Assembly: GCA_947496175.1 (NCBI GenBank)
Contig: CANMBU010000003.1
Span: 248,001-312,000, forward strand
Length of the DNA stretch: 64,000 nt
Direction: 5' to 3'
DNA from: an uncultured Roseovarius sp.
GTDB lineage: Bacteria > Pseudomonadota > Alphaproteobacteria > Rhodobacterales > Rhodobacteraceae
Part shown: positions 27,877-37,062 of the stretch, piece by piece
How positions within the stretch are numbered: position 1 is the stretch's first letter
Layout: each line of letters starts with the position of its first letter
Position numbers and translations under genes: made by a program
Notes under the pieces: generated by a model
Seen by the model: the letters and a program-made list of their open reading frames with translations, nothing else
The model's database searches: none
What the model was told of the DNA's origin: nothing

Positions 27877-29655
27877 GTGAGTAAGAAGGCCAAGGGCATG
27901 ATGCGGCAATCCGACAGTTTAAAAAGTAAGGGCAAAGGGACTCTGACGCAGCAGGCACGCCTGTGGTCCGGTCTTGTCCTGATGGTCTATGTCACGGGTC
28001 ACTTTGTGAACCACGCTTTGGGACTTGTATCCCTGGCTTGGATGGATGGCATGCTGTCGGTGATGTCGCTCATCTGGAGCTCAATCCCGGGCACGGTCGC
28101 GCTTTATGGTGCGCTTGGTGTGCATGTGGTCTTGGCCGTGGTGAGCATTCTCAGCATACGCAGCTTGAAAATGCCAGTCTGGCGCTGGCTGCAGATCGCG
28201 TTGGGATTGGCTATTCCGTACTTGCTCGTGAGCCACATCATTTTCACGCGTGGATCAGAATTGCTCACGGGTGTTCCGGTCACCTATCTGCAGGAGCTGG
28301 CGTTGCTTTGGCCGGTCGCGGTGATCAAGCAAAATGCGTTGCTTCTCATTGTATGGACGCATGCGGTTCTGGGTCTGCATTTCTGGCTGCGGCTGAAAGA
28401 CTGGTATCAGGCTGGTAAATACGTGCTCATGCCCTTGGCCATATCGGTGCCGGTTCTGTCCATCGCAGGATGGATCACAGCGGCGCAACGTGAGCTGCTT
28501 TTGGTGAATGCCGCGCCAAACGGGCCGGAGGCCGTTCAATTGGCACAGAACATCGCCCGCGTCCGTGGAGCGGTCTCTGACATTCAGGCCTCGGCGCAAA
28601 TGTGGGTGCTTTATTTTCTGGCCGGGCTCGCCATTCTGTTTCTGGCTCTTTACCTATTCAGACGCGTGCGCCCGAAGGTGCGGGTGACTTACGGCGAAGG
28701 GCTGAGCGTTGAGGCGGCTCCGGGGGCATCTCTTTTGGACATCAGCCGTGACAACAAGATCGGCCACGTGTCCGTTTGCGGAGGCCGCGCGCGATGCTCA
28801 ACCTGCCGTGTGATGGTTCTCAGCGGCGCAGAAGGGTTGTCTCGCGTTGGTCCGGCGGAACGCAAACTGCTTGAAAAGATCAATGCGGAGCCGAATATGC
28901 GTCTGGCCTGTCAGGCCCGCGTGACAGGAAATGTCGATGTCCGCCCCATGATCCAACCCAACCGCGCCTCTGCCACGCCGCTTGTCACTGACCCGTTCGG
29001 ATGGGGCGTTGAACGCGAAGTCACTGTACTGCAGCTAAAAATCAACGACTTCAAACCTCTCGTCGACGGCAGCCTGCCTTATGATGTCGTCTATATTCTC
29101 AATCAGTTCCTGGATCTCATGGTGGAGCAGATTGAAAGCGAAGATGGCAAGGTCGACAAGTTTACCAATGATGGGTTGATTGCCATCTTCGGATTGGAAA
29201 CTCACAAGGTCGAAGCGGCCAGAGCGGCCCTTCGTGCTGCGGTGAAATGCCACCAGGTGAGCCAGCAGACCGATGGGGTGCTGGCTCAGCACTTGGACCA
29301 CCCGCTCAAGGTTGGAATTGGCGTGCACACCGGGCGTGCGGTGATCGGTCGTGTGGGCAAGATACCGGATCAGATTGAACCGAGCCCGGTGACGGCGATT
29401 GGCAGTGTCTCGGTCATTGCGCAATCCATCGGGGCGGTGACTGGCAAGCTTGATGCCTGTCTTGTGTACTCACTCTATACCCATGAACTGTGCGAGTTGG
29501 GCGTGCCCGACATGTTGGGTCAGCAAGGCAAAATCCAGATCGAAGGAATGACGGAAAAGGTGCCTTCGGTTATTGTTAAGAACAGCGGCCCGCTGAAGAA
29601 GAAGCTAGAGCTTATCCAGGCCGCGAGGTCGAAGCCCAAAAGAGAATACGCCTAA
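27877..29655 (+). CDS. CyaC-like membrane protein: diheme-type anchor, [2Fe-2S] ferredoxin and degenerate cyclase domain
   Basis: Protein of 592 residues with three modules. Residues about 28-262 hold six membrane helices with His42, His46, His83, His120, His162 and His168, like the succinate-dehydrogenase-type diheme anchor known from the redox-regulated adenylate cyclase CyaC of Sinorhizobium. Residues about 266-360 form a plant-type [2Fe-2S] ferredoxin (Cys301, Cys307, Cys310, Cys345). Residues about 380-570 have the class III cyclase fold (VDKFTNDGLIAIFG, VGIGVHTGRAVIGRVG), but the first metal Asp is Lys388 and the Asp, Asn and Arg of the catalytic GDxVNxxxR are Ser510, Val513 and Ser517. 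Asp432 and Lys428 remain. It is therefore probably not an active homodimeric cyclase. Start GTG 27877 has AGGA upstream. Confidence 0.85.
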   Translation: MSKKAKGMMRQSDSLKSKGKGTLTQQARLWSGLVLMVYVTGHFVNHALGLVSLAWMDGMLSVMSLIWSSIPGTVALYGALGVHVVLAVVSILSIRSLKMPVWRWLQIALGLAIPYLLVSHIIFTRGSELLTGVPVTYLQELALLWPVAVIKQNALLLIVWTHAVLGLHFWLRLKDWYQAGKYVLMPLAISVPVLSIAGWITAAQRELLLVNAAPNGPEAVQLAQNIARVRGAVSDIQASAQMWVLYFLAGLAILFLALYLFRRVRPKVRVTYGEGLSVEAAPGASLLDISRDNKIGHVSVCGGRARCSTCRVMVLSGAEGLSRVGPAERKLLEKINAEPNMRLACQARVTGNVDVRPMIQPNRASATPLVTDPFGWGVEREVTVLQLKINDFKPLVDGSLPYDVVYILNQFLDLMVEQIESEDGKVDKFTNDGLIAIFGLETHKVEAARAALRAAVKCHQVSQQTDGVLAQHLDHPLKVGIGVHTGRAVIGRVGKIPDQIEPSPVTAIGSVSVIAQSIGAVTGKLDACLVYSLYTHELCELGVPDMLGQQGKIQIEGMTEKVPSVIVKNSGPLKKKLELIQAARSKPKREYA

Positions 29656-29660
29656 AACGA

Positions 29661-29692
29661 CGGGGCGCGCCGATTGTCTTCGCCGCGCCCCG
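29661..29692 (-). terminator. GC-rich hairpin between convergent genes
   Basis: CGGGGCGCG (29661-29669) pairs perfectly with CGCGCCCCG (29684-29692) across a 14-base loop. On the minus strand it is followed by TCGTTTT, so it most likely terminates the grxD transcript; on the plus strand there is no U-tract after the CyaC-like gene. Confidence 0.65.
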
Positions 29693-29718
29693 GACAAACA
29701 ATGCTAATGCAGATTAGA

Positions 29719-30081
29719 TCAGGCGTTGGCTTCGCGTATTTTTTCGGCCGCGTCCTTGTCATAAGTCACACCATTCTCCTCAAAGAGCGTGTCCAACTCA
29801 CCTGACAAGGTCATCTCAGTGATGATGTCACAGCCGCCCACAAATTCGCCTTTGACATAAAGCTGCGGAACAGTAGGCCAGTCCGCGAAATCTTTTACGC
29901 CCTGACGAATAGCGTCATCGGCCAGCACATTCACGTCGAGATAGTCGACGCCCATGTAATTCAGCACACCGGCCACACGGCTTGAAAACCCGCATTGCGG
30001 CATGCTCTTGGTGCCTTTCATGTAAAGCACAACGTCATTGGCTTTGATGGTCTCGTCAATCTGGGTCTTCGCGTCACTCAT
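29719..30081 (-). CDS. grxD: Monothiol glutaredoxin (Grx4/GrxD type)
   Basis: CGFS-type glutaredoxin of 120 residues; these bind a glutathione-coordinated [2Fe-2S] cluster and pass it on, often together with BolA. Seen: [19 protein letters not shown] (active site CGFS), [19 protein letters not shown] (glutathione-binding TVP and GGCD). ATG 30081 overlaps the upstream membrane-protein gene by four bases. A bolA-family gene lies in the same transcript, about 0.8 kb upstream. Confidence 0.95.
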   Translation of the reverse strand: MSDAKTQIDETIKANDVVLYMKGTKSMPQCGFSSRVAGVLNYMGVDYLDVNVLADDAIRQGVKDFADWPTVPQLYVKGEFVGGCDIITEMTLSGELDTLFEENGVTYDKDAAEKIREANA

Positions 30082-30644
30082 ATCGCGGCATCCTCTTGTG
30101 TTCGCAGGCCTTTGCAGACCCAAGTTAGTACTGTGCGCAAGTCGTCATGGTCAAGCGTGTCGCAAGTGCTTTCGACAAACGTTTCCAAACGCAGGTAGTC
30201 ATCCGGGAAGGTGATTTCCAGTTTGTTTCGCGACAGCTCTTGGGTGGGAAGGTTCTGCGCTTCGGCGGCGGCGCGTAAGCCGTCGAGAAAAACCATGTCC
30301 TCACGCCGGTCTTCCCAACGAAGCACGTAGCCTGCGTTTCCGCCGCGATCACGCTTCCGAATGATCGTGAGCACGCCCCGATCTGCCGCTTCAAACCGTA
30401 CATTACTTCCGGCGCACGCAGTCTGAAGTTGGGTTTCGGCCTGAAAAAGCGCAGTTTCAAGAAGGGCTGGCGAGACATGGCCTTTGGGCGCGTCCAGTTC
30501 CTTTTGAAATGTAGCATTACGTCGATTGATGTTTCGCACCGCAAAAACCAACAGAACGCTAAACGCAAATGCGCCGATCAAAAGCGCCTTTAGCAATGGA
30601 GACACAGACCTAGTCCCCGAAAACAACAGTTGGTGAAATGACAC
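30078..30644 (-). CDS. Single-pass membrane protein, unknown
   Basis: Product of 188 residues (GTG start at 30644). One hydrophobic helix at about 17-36 ([19 protein letters not shown]), then a soluble domain with two or three Cys ([22 protein letters not shown]) and a charged central part ([23 protein letters not shown]). I do not recognise the family. The stop overlaps the grxD start, so it belongs to the BolA/Grx transcript. Confidence 0.65.
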   Translation of the reverse strand: MSFHQLLFSGTRSVSPLLKALLIGAFAFSVLLVFAVRNINRRNATFQKELDAPKGHVSPALLETALFQAETQLQTACAGSNVRFEAADRGVLTIIRKRDRGGNAGYVLRWEDRREDMVFLDGLRAAAEAQNLPTQELSRNKLEITFPDDYLRLETFVESTCDTLDHDDLRTVLTWVCKGLRTQEDAAI

Positions 30645-30680
30645 GGACCGGGCTGTCAGTCCTGACGAGGAGCAGGGCGC

Positions 30681-30917
30681 TCACTTGGTTTTGTTCCTTG
30701 GAACAAAGCGTTTGGCGTAGGCTTGTGGATCTTTGGGAACGGTCCACCGTGTGACATTGCCCCCGCCCACGCCGGATTGATAGTCGGACTCAAGAATATG
30801 ATCACCCTCGCCAGGATCGCTGCCCAGGCGTCCGGGGTCCTTACGCTGTCCCAGAACCGCCAAAGCGCCTATGGCCAACGCAATCAATCCAATTATGATG
30901 AGCAGCCCATATTCCAT
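30681..30917 (-). CDS. Small single-pass membrane protein, unknown
   Basis: Product of 78 residues: an N-terminal hydrophobic helix (about 4-23, GLLIIIGLIALAIGALAVLG) followed by a polar tail with a Gly-rich turn (SGVGGGNVTRWTVPKDPQAYAKRF). Its ATG overlaps the bolA-family stop by one base (TAATG), so it is translationally coupled to it. No recognised domain. Confidence 0.65.
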   Translation of the reverse strand: MEYGLLIIIGLIALAIGALAVLGQRKDPGRLGSDPGEGDHILESDYQSGVGGGNVTRWTVPKDPQAYAKRFVPRNKTK

Positions 30918-31159
30918 TAATCAGGAGCTTTCGTCGTCAGCGCCAAGGCGTGCAACTCGCCCGAAGGGCCATCCATTTTTCCCTTTAGCGCCGCATAAAC
31001 AGCCCTTTGTTGCTGTACGCGGTTTTTACCGCGAAAGCTCTCATCGACAACCTCGGCGGCGTAGTGGTTCCCGTCCCCGGCCAGATCGGTGATGGTGATC
31101 TTCGCCTCAGGAAAGGTTTCGCGGATCAGGTCTTCGATTTCCTGCGCTTGCATCGGCAT
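30917..31159 (-). CDS. BolA family protein
   Basis: BolA-fold protein of 80 residues; BolA proteins form [2Fe-2S]-bridged complexes with CGFS glutaredoxins. Family features: LIRETFPEAKITITDLAGDGNHYAAEVVDESF (the GDGNHY region carries the conserved His) and the C-terminal helix QQQRAVYAALKGKMDG with GELHALALTT. ATG 31159 is chosen because AAGGAG lies eight bases upstream; ATG 31153 is also in frame. It shares a transcript with grxD through two unknown membrane proteins. Confidence 0.92.
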   Translation of the reverse strand: MPMQAQEIEDLIRETFPEAKITITDLAGDGNHYAAEVVDESFRGKNRVQQQRAVYAALKGKMDGPSGELHALALTTKAPD

Positions 31160-31229
31160 GCGGAGCACTCCTTGGGTCATTGTCCAAGATGTAGAGAGCC
31201 ACGTGTCCGATGGCAAGGCATGGCAGGCC

Positions 31230-31802
31230 CTAGATCTCCTGACCTTTCTTTAATAGCTCGTCGATCAGTTCGCGCTGCAAAGCGCCGCTGTCCCCGCCGC
31301 CAAACTGCATTGCGCCGCCCGAGTATAGAGTGCCGTATGTTTTCGAAAGATTGATGATCTGCCCGAGACCGGAGATCAGTTGATCTTTCTCCAGGGCGGC
31401 GAGAGGATGGATATATGTGGCCCAAACCATGTCGTTGGCGATGGCGTAACGCCCGTCCAGCGCGCTGTCAAAATTGGCCTGCATCATACGTTTGAGCGCC
31501 CCTTCCTCGATGTTTTCTACTTTCTCCACGGGGGCCAAGGCACGCATTCGGTCGTTGTTGGGATCGGTGATGATCAACACCGGCACATCTGCGATCATCA
31601 GACGCCAGCGTCGTCCGTCCGACGCCGCCTCGGGGTCAAGCGCGCGCACGATGACATCCAGTCGCTCAAGGGTCATTGGCGCTTCGGACTCTGCCTGAAC
31701 CTCAGGAGCAGTCTCCTCAGGATTTGTGTCCGACTCGGCCTCCTGTGCTGTCACAGACAGCGGAAAGGCAATAAAAGCGAGAGTGAATAGAAAGCGGGAC
31801 AT
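31230..31802 (-). CDS. Exported protein, YbjN/chaperone-like fold possible
   Basis: Product of 190 residues with a signal peptide (MSRFLFTLAFIAFPLSVTAQ, cleavage near 20), an acidic Glu/Pro/Ala linker (about 20-45), and a domain at about 45-185 with MTLERLDVIVRALDPE, WRLMIADVPVLIITDPNN, ANFDSALDGRYAIANDMVWATYIHPLAALE and IINLSKTYGTLYSGG. The order of elements recalls the CesT/YbjN-like fold, which is a weak inference. Located between purL and the bolA-family gene on the same strand. Confidence 0.65.
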   Translation of the reverse strand: MSRFLFTLAFIAFPLSVTAQEAESDTNPEETAPEVQAESEAPMTLERLDVIVRALDPEAASDGRRWRLMIADVPVLIITDPNNDRMRALAPVEKVENIEEGALKRMMQANFDSALDGRYAIANDMVWATYIHPLAALEKDQLISGLGQIINLSKTYGTLYSGGAMQFGGGDSGALQRELIDELLKKGQEI

Positions 31803-31892
31803 GCGCGGACACCTTTCATGTTGCAGTACCGTGACGATGGCATGTCAATCGCACCACGCCAACATCACTCATGCAATCGTGAGAATGCGCGA

Positions 31893-34058
31893 TCAGGCGA
31901 ATGTGTTGGCAAATGCCGCGCGGAACGTGGTGCTGAGCTCATCCAATGGCGCGGATGCCTCGCCAAAACGGACCAGGTCGCCGGTGAATAGACCGACTTT
32001 TGATACAGATATGCCAGCTTCGCCCCCCGCCGTGAGTAAGGCATCGGCATTGTCCGCAGTTGTGGCGAGAAGATACCGCGCCTGATCTTCGCCAAAGAGT
32101 GTCCCGGCGTCGGCTGAGTCGATCACAACGCCGACGCCCGCGCTTTCGGCCAATTCAAATGCGGCCAAAGCCAATCCGCCATCTCCGAGGTCTGTGCACG
32201 CCACGATCTTGTCACGATGCGTGCGAATAAAATCGCCATGGCGTTTCTCGGTCGTCAAATCCACTGCCGGCGCGTCGCCCTCAACCCGGTCCAGCATCTC
32301 GGCCAGAAGTGCGGATTGGCCCAGATGGCCGGACGTTTCCCCGATCACGACGGCGACATGCCCTTCTTGAGCCTGTCCTGTGATTGCGTCTTGAGGCGAT
32401 TTGATCAGACCCACCGCGCCTATCGTCGGTGTCGGCAGGATCGCAGAGCCATCTGTCTCATTGTAAAGCGACACGTTGCCCGACACGATGGGCATGTCGA
32501 GCGCACCGACAGCCTCGCCAATGCCTTTGATGGCCATCACGAACTGACCCATGATCTCAGGCTTTTCGGGATTTCCAAAGTTCAGGTTGTCGGTTGTTGC
32601 CAGCGGGGTGGCGCCAAGCGCGGACAGATTGCGATAGGCCTCGGCAACTGCCTGTCTGCCGCCTTCCTTGGGGTTGGCTTTGACATAGCGCGGTGTGACA
32701 TCCGAGGTGAAGGCCAAAAGCTTTTCCGTGCCATGCACACGGATCAGTCCGGCACCTTGTCCGGGCAGGCGTGTGCTGTCGGCCATCACCATGGTATCAT
32801 ATTGCTCATAGACCCAGTGTCGCGAGCAGTAATTGGGTGCGGATATGAGCGCTTTGAGACCTTCGATCGGATCAATCTGGGGCAGGGTGGCCGGATCAAG
32901 CGGCACTGCCGGCGCAGGTTCAACCCATGGCCGGTCATATTCCGGCGCGCTGCCCGAAAGCGTGGCCAGTGGCAGATCGGCTTTGATCTCTCCCTTATGC
33001 TCGATCAGAAACCTGTCTTCGGCGATGGTCTCGCCCACAATGGCGAGATCGAGATCCCATTTCTCGAAAACTGCGCGCGCTTCGGCCTCAAGCTCGGGTT
33101 TGAGCACCATGAGCATGCGCTCCTGGCTCTCTGAGAGCATCATCTCATAGGCGGTCATATTCTCTTCGCGCTGTGGCACATCATCGAGGTTGAGCTTGAC
33201 GCCAAGCCCGCCCTTGTCGCCCATTTCCACCGCTGAGCATGTCAGGCCAGCCGCGCCCATGTCCTGGATGGAAATTACCGCGCCTGTGGCCATCAATTCC
33301 AACGTCGCTTCCATCAAGCGTTTCTCGGTGAAAGGGTCGCCAACCTGCACGGTCGGGCGTTTTTCTTCAATGGCGTCGTCAAACTCAGCGGAGGCCATTG
33401 TGGCTCCGCCAACACCATCCCGGCCGGTTTTCGCACCGAGATACACAACCGGCATGCCAACACCGGAGGCAGCGGAGTAGAAGATTTTGTCGCTGTCGGC
33501 GAGGCCAGCGGCAAACGCATTCACAAGGCAGTTGCCGTTATAGGCCGGATCAAACCGCACTTCACCGCCCGCGCACGGCACGCCAAAACAGTTGCCATAG
33601 CCGCCGATACCCTCGACCACGCCATGCACAAGCTGGCGTGTTTTGGGATGCGCAGGTTCGCCGAAGGAGAGTGAGTTCATCGATGCAATGGGCCGGGCGC
33701 CCATGGTAAAAACATCCCGCAGAATACCGCCAACACCAGTCGCAGCGCCCTGATAGGGCTCGATATAGGACGGGTGGTTATGGCTCTCCATTTTGAAAAT
33801 CACGGCCTGACCGTCACCGATATCAACAACACCGGCGTTTTCACCTGGGCCACAGATAACCTGTGGTCCCTCCGTCGGCAGGGTGCGCAGCCATTTCTTG
33901 GAGGATTTGTAGGAACAATGCTCATTCCACATGGCCGAGAAGATTCCCAGCTCGGTGAATGTCGGCTCTCGCCCGATGATGTCCAGAATGCGCTCATATT
34001 CATCGGGCTTCAGCCCATGCGCTTCGATCAAGTCTTGTGTGATCGCCGGTTCCTGCAT
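31893..34058 (-). CDS. purL: Phosphoribosylformylglycinamidine synthase subunit PurL
   Basis: Small-type PurL (721 residues), the ATP-dependent synthase of the PurLQS complex in purine synthesis. Seen: [14 protein letters not shown] near the N-terminus, [56 protein letters not shown], and the AIR-synthase-related C-terminal domains with [15 protein letters not shown]. Divergent from the PLP-enzyme gene across 130 bases (34059-34188), where a -35-like TTGACC (34141) is the only visible signal. Confidence 0.97.
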   Translation of the reverse strand: MQEPAITQDLIEAHGLKPDEYERILDIIGREPTFTELGIFSAMWNEHCSYKSSKKWLRTLPTEGPQVICGPGENAGVVDIGDGQAVIFKMESHNHPSYIEPYQGAATGVGGILRDVFTMGARPIASMNSLSFGEPAHPKTRQLVHGVVEGIGGYGNCFGVPCAGGEVRFDPAYNGNCLVNAFAAGLADSDKIFYSAASGVGMPVVYLGAKTGRDGVGGATMASAEFDDAIEEKRPTVQVGDPFTEKRLMEATLELMATGAVISIQDMGAAGLTCSAVEMGDKGGLGVKLNLDDVPQREENMTAYEMMLSESQERMLMVLKPELEAEARAVFEKWDLDLAIVGETIAEDRFLIEHKGEIKADLPLATLSGSAPEYDRPWVEPAPAVPLDPATLPQIDPIEGLKALISAPNYCSRHWVYEQYDTMVMADSTRLPGQGAGLIRVHGTEKLLAFTSDVTPRYVKANPKEGGRQAVAEAYRNLSALGATPLATTDNLNFGNPEKPEIMGQFVMAIKGIGEAVGALDMPIVSGNVSLYNETDGSAILPTPTIGAVGLIKSPQDAITGQAQEGHVAVVIGETSGHLGQSALLAEMLDRVEGDAPAVDLTTEKRHGDFIRTHRDKIVACTDLGDGGLALAAFELAESAGVGVVIDSADAGTLFGEDQARYLLATTADNADALLTAGGEAGISVSKVGLFTGDLVRFGEASAPLDELSTTFRAAFANTFA

Positions 34059-34188
34059 CAGACATCATCCCCCGAGAAAGGCCTGTTGGCGTCTCTTTAG
34101 GCCATCCATCCCGCAGGGGAAAGAGGGATGTGGAAGGTGGTTGACCGATTGCGTCAAATGCAGTCCAGTGCGTGGAAAGTGAGGGCAT

Positions 34189-35214
34189 ATGAAGATCATT
34201 GAAAACCCGTGGCGCGGCAAGGCCCTTCCCGATGAAAGTCTCAACGAAATTCCCATGCCCAGCACCGATGCGGAAGCTGTTGAAACGCTTTTGAGGCAAT
34301 GTCCCGCAGCAGGCGAGACACCTTTGGTCGAAGTCCATGGGTTTTCTGGCGCAGTCTGGGTCAAAGATGAGCGCAATCGTATGGCACTCGGCAGCTTCAA
34401 GGCGCTTGGTGCGGCCTATGTGATTGCGTGCGAGGCGTCTGAAACAGGTGCAGAGGAACTGAGCACGGCGTTGACAGGCCGCACTTATGTCACAGCCAGT
34501 GCAGGTAACCATGGCATGTCTGTGGCGGCTGGCGCTCGTGTTTTCGGAGCAGACGCTGTGATCTATCTGGCGGACACCGTGCCCGAAAGCTTTGCCGATC
34601 GTTTGCGCGAAAAAGGTGCGCGCGTGATGCGCGAAGGTGCCGAATATGAAGCGAGTGTCGCCGCGGCCATGCAGGCCGCTGAGGATAATGGCTGGGCGCT
34701 TTTGTCTGACACATCCTGGCCCGGTTACGTGATGCGCCCACACCGGCTGATGGAGGGGTATCTTGCGATGGCCGCGGAGGCTGCGCGTCAGATGCCCTCC
34801 GTGCCAACGCATATCTTCCTGCAAGCCGGGGTTGGCGGCTTGGCAGGAGCCTGTGCGGCCTACTTTCGGAAAATCTGGGGGGATGCGCCGCAGGTTTTGG
34901 TGGTGGAACCATCTGAGGCTCCTGCTTTGCAGGCGGCGATTGAGGCCGGACGCTTTGTAACGGCACAAGGCGGCGTGTCCGCCATGGGCCGGCTTGATTG
35001 TAAAGAAGCCTCGCTGATTGCTTTGAAGGGTCTCGCACGGGATGCCGATGCGTTTGTGACGATAACTGAGCAAGAAGCGGCAGAGGCATTACCCTCATTG
35101 GCCGAACAAGGGCTGGCGACAACTGAATCCGGCGGGGCCGGCATGGCGGCACGGCGCCTGATGGATTTGCCAGAAGGCACTGTCAGCCTGTGTATCCTGA
35201 GCGAGATGGCATAA
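34189..35214 (+). CDS. PLP-dependent ammonia-lyase, diaminopropionate ammonia-lyase-like
   Basis: Fold-type II PLP enzyme of 341 residues. PLP Lys is in MALGSFKALGAA; TASAGNHGMSVA is the substrate/cofactor loop, and QAGVGGLAGACAAY the phosphate-binding Gly loop; VVEPSEAPALQAAIEAG and ATTESGGAGM near the C-terminus match diaminopropionate ammonia-lyase (DpaL/YgeX) rather than classic threonine dehydratase. It is roughly 50 residues shorter than E. coli YgeX, so the true substrate is open. GAGGG precedes ATG 34189. The stop overlaps the M24 gene by one base (TAATG). Confidence 0.82.
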   Translation: MKIIENPWRGKALPDESLNEIPMPSTDAEAVETLLRQCPAAGETPLVEVHGFSGAVWVKDERNRMALGSFKALGAAYVIACEASETGAEELSTALTGRTYVTASAGNHGMSVAAGARVFGADAVIYLADTVPESFADRLREKGARVMREGAEYEASVAAAMQAAEDNGWALLSDTSWPGYVMRPHRLMEGYLAMAAEAARQMPSVPTHIFLQAGVGGLAGACAAYFRKIWGDAPQVLVVEPSEAPALQAAIEAGRFVTAQGGVSAMGRLDCKEASLIALKGLARDADAFVTITEQEAAEALPSLAEQGLATTESGGAGMAARRLMDLPEGTVSLCILSEMA

Positions 35215-36341
35215 TGAGTCTTTTCCCCGATGTTGAGTACGCCGCGCGACTTAACGTGGTTCAGACCGCCATGGCGCAGCAAGCGCTTGGTGCTCTGCTT
35301 TTGACGACAGAGCACGACATCCTTTACCTGACCGGTTTTCTGACGCGCTTCTGGCAAAGCCCGACACGCCCCTGGTTTCTGGTTGTGCCTGCCAGCGGCA
35401 AACCCATTGCGGTGATCCCGTCTATTGGCGCGGCGTTGATGGTGCGTGGCTGGATTGATGATGTGCGCACCTGGCCTGCGCCGGTGCCTGACGACGATGG
35501 TGTGGGCCTTTTGGCCGACACGCTGAAGGAAGTGGGCGGACCGGTCGGAATTCCCTCGCATTTGGAGACACATCTGCGCATGCCATTGGCGGATTTCGAC
35601 AGGCTGAAAGATCTGGCAGGACTGTCAATCGGCCCGGATCACGGCATCATGGCGGGAGCGCGTGCGATAAAATCCGAAGCAGAGATCACCAAAATTGAGA
35701 CCATTTGCGGCGTCGCCGGACGTGCCTTTGCGCGGATGACAGAGATTGCCGAAGAAGGCGTGCCGCTTTCCAATGTGTTTCGTGATTTTCAGCGCCTCCT
35801 GCTTGAGGAAGGTGCAGACTGGGTGCCATATCTTTCGGGAGGTGCAGGACCTGACGGGTATGACGACGTGATTTCACCGGCCAGCGACGCTCCCTTGCAA
35901 AAGGGCGATGTTCTTATGCTCGACACGGGCGCGTTGAAAGATGGGTATTTCTGCGACTACGATCGCAATTTTTCAGTCGGTGCCCCGTCGCCGCACGCCG
36001 CCAAGGCACATTCTCGTCTTATGCAAGCTGTGCAGGCTGGGCTGGAGATTGCGCGCCCTGGTGCGCGCGCCTGCGACCTTTGGCGCGCAATGGCGGACAT
36101 CGTGGGCGGCGGGGAAACGACGGGGCGGTTGGGACATGCGCTTGGCTTGCAACTGACCGAAGGGCTGTCGCTCATTCAGGCGGATGAGACCGAGTTGAAG
36201 CCGGGTATGGTGATCACATTGGAGCCGGGCACAGAAACCGTTGACGGTCGGATGATGGTGCACGAGGAGAACATCGTGATCACCGAAGGCGCACCGCGGC
36301 TGTTGTCGCCGCTTGCCGGGCCCGAACTGACAGTCATTTAA
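35214..36341 (+). CDS. M24 family metallopeptidase (Xaa-Pro dipeptidase-like)
   Basis: Creatinase/prolidase-fold protein of 375 residues: N-terminal domain about 1-150 and a pita-bread catalytic domain with all five dinuclear-metal ligands visible (MLDTGALKDGYFCDYDRNF, RLGHALGLQLTE, TLEPGTE, HEENIVITEG). ATG 35214 overlaps the ammonia-lyase stop by one base, so the two are coupled; together they could release and deaminate an unusual amino acid from a peptide or ectoine-like compound (inference). Its 3' end overlaps the convergent acetyltransferase gene by eight bases. Confidence 0.87.
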   Translation: MSLFPDVEYAARLNVVQTAMAQQALGALLLTTEHDILYLTGFLTRFWQSPTRPWFLVVPASGKPIAVIPSIGAALMVRGWIDDVRTWPAPVPDDDGVGLLADTLKEVGGPVGIPSHLETHLRMPLADFDRLKDLAGLSIGPDHGIMAGARAIKSEAEITKIETICGVAGRAFARMTEIAEEGVPLSNVFRDFQRLLLEEGADWVPYLSGGAGPDGYDDVISPASDAPLQKGDVLMLDTGALKDGYFCDYDRNFSVGAPSPHAAKAHSRLMQAVQAGLEIARPGARACDLWRAMADIVGGGETTGRLGHALGLQLTEGLSLIQADETELKPGMVITLEPGTETVDGRMMVHEENIVITEGAPRLLSPLAGPELTVI

Positions 36342-36789
36342 GCGAAAACGCCAAAAGCGGAAGACGGCGACCGGGAATTGAACCGGATGGCGCATCTCCG
36401 ATAACGTCCGCACCCATATGTTGGTAAAAGGCTGAAGCGTTGGGGTCGGCCTCTATCAGAAGCGTCCTTGCTTGCAAGCTTCGTGCCGTCTCTACGCACC
36501 AGTGGAAAAGCCTCTGACCTACACCTTGTCCCATATGCTCGGGATCCACATAAAGCAGGGCAAGGTCGATGTCTGCGCCGTTTGGCAAAAGCTGTGCGAC
36601 ACCTGCTAAACCAACTGGTGTTTGCGCCACGATCATTGGGTGTTTCAACGCATCTTTGCTGAGAATGAGTTCCTCTGTGCAGGCGTTCATGAATTCAGCG
36701 TCATAACCCCAATATGATTTGGAGCGCAGACACAACTGCGATAGCGCGGTGAGTTCCTTTGGCGAGGGTGGTCTGAGGTCTACTGTCAT
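36334..36789 (-). CDS. GNAT family N-acetyltransferase
   Basis: Acetyltransferase of 151 residues with the acetyl-CoA loop VDPEHMGQGVGQRLFHW (about 86-102) and motif B NASAFYQHMGADVIGD; the C-terminus SIPGRRLPLLAFSL is typical of a small-molecule GNAT subgroup. ATG 36789 preferred over GTG 36807; neither has a strong ribosome site. Convergent overlap of eight bases with the M24 gene. Confidence 0.8.
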   Translation of the reverse strand: MTVDLRPPSPKELTALSQLCLRSKSYWGYDAEFMNACTEELILSKDALKHPMIVAQTPVGLAGVAQLLPNGADIDLALLYVDPEHMGQGVGQRLFHWCVETARSLQARTLLIEADPNASAFYQHMGADVIGDAPSGSIPGRRLPLLAFSLK

Positions 36790-36880
36790 GCGCTGGAGCT
36801 TATACACGTAAACGCTTTTCGCGATAAACCTGAATCACAGGGTGTCGCGAAACGCAGCAAGACACCCAATCGTTGCACGC

Positions 36881-36911
36881 AAAAAAAAGGGCCGAGCGTA
36901 AGCTCGGCCTT
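36881..36911 (-). terminator. Rho-independent terminator downstream of the LysR gene
   Basis: On the minus strand GGCCGAGC-TTAC-GCTCGGCC is a perfect 8-bp stem followed by CTTTTTTTTG. It is about 150 bases past the stop of the LysR-type gene (37063), leaving a long 3' untranslated region (36912-37062) that holds a CCTCC anti-Shine-Dalgarno-like motif just before the stem. The remaining stretch 36790-36880 has a 7-bp hairpin (36840-36846 with 36861-36867) and no gene I can support. Confidence 0.85.
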
Positions 36912-37062
36912 AGTCCAACAGGGAGGTATGATGGCGCGTCACCAAAGTGAGCGCCGTCATGAGCGGGATATGTGAAGCGTTGCGCTCGTTTCAAGAAAAA
37001 AGAGGCCACATCATGAGCAATCCCGGTATGTGTGTTGTGCATGCCTCAGGCATCTCACTAGG

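Noticed and set aside
36800-37042. 80-codon minus-strand frame after the LysR gene
   Set aside because: It reads straight through the strong terminator at 36881-36911 and has no ribosome site.
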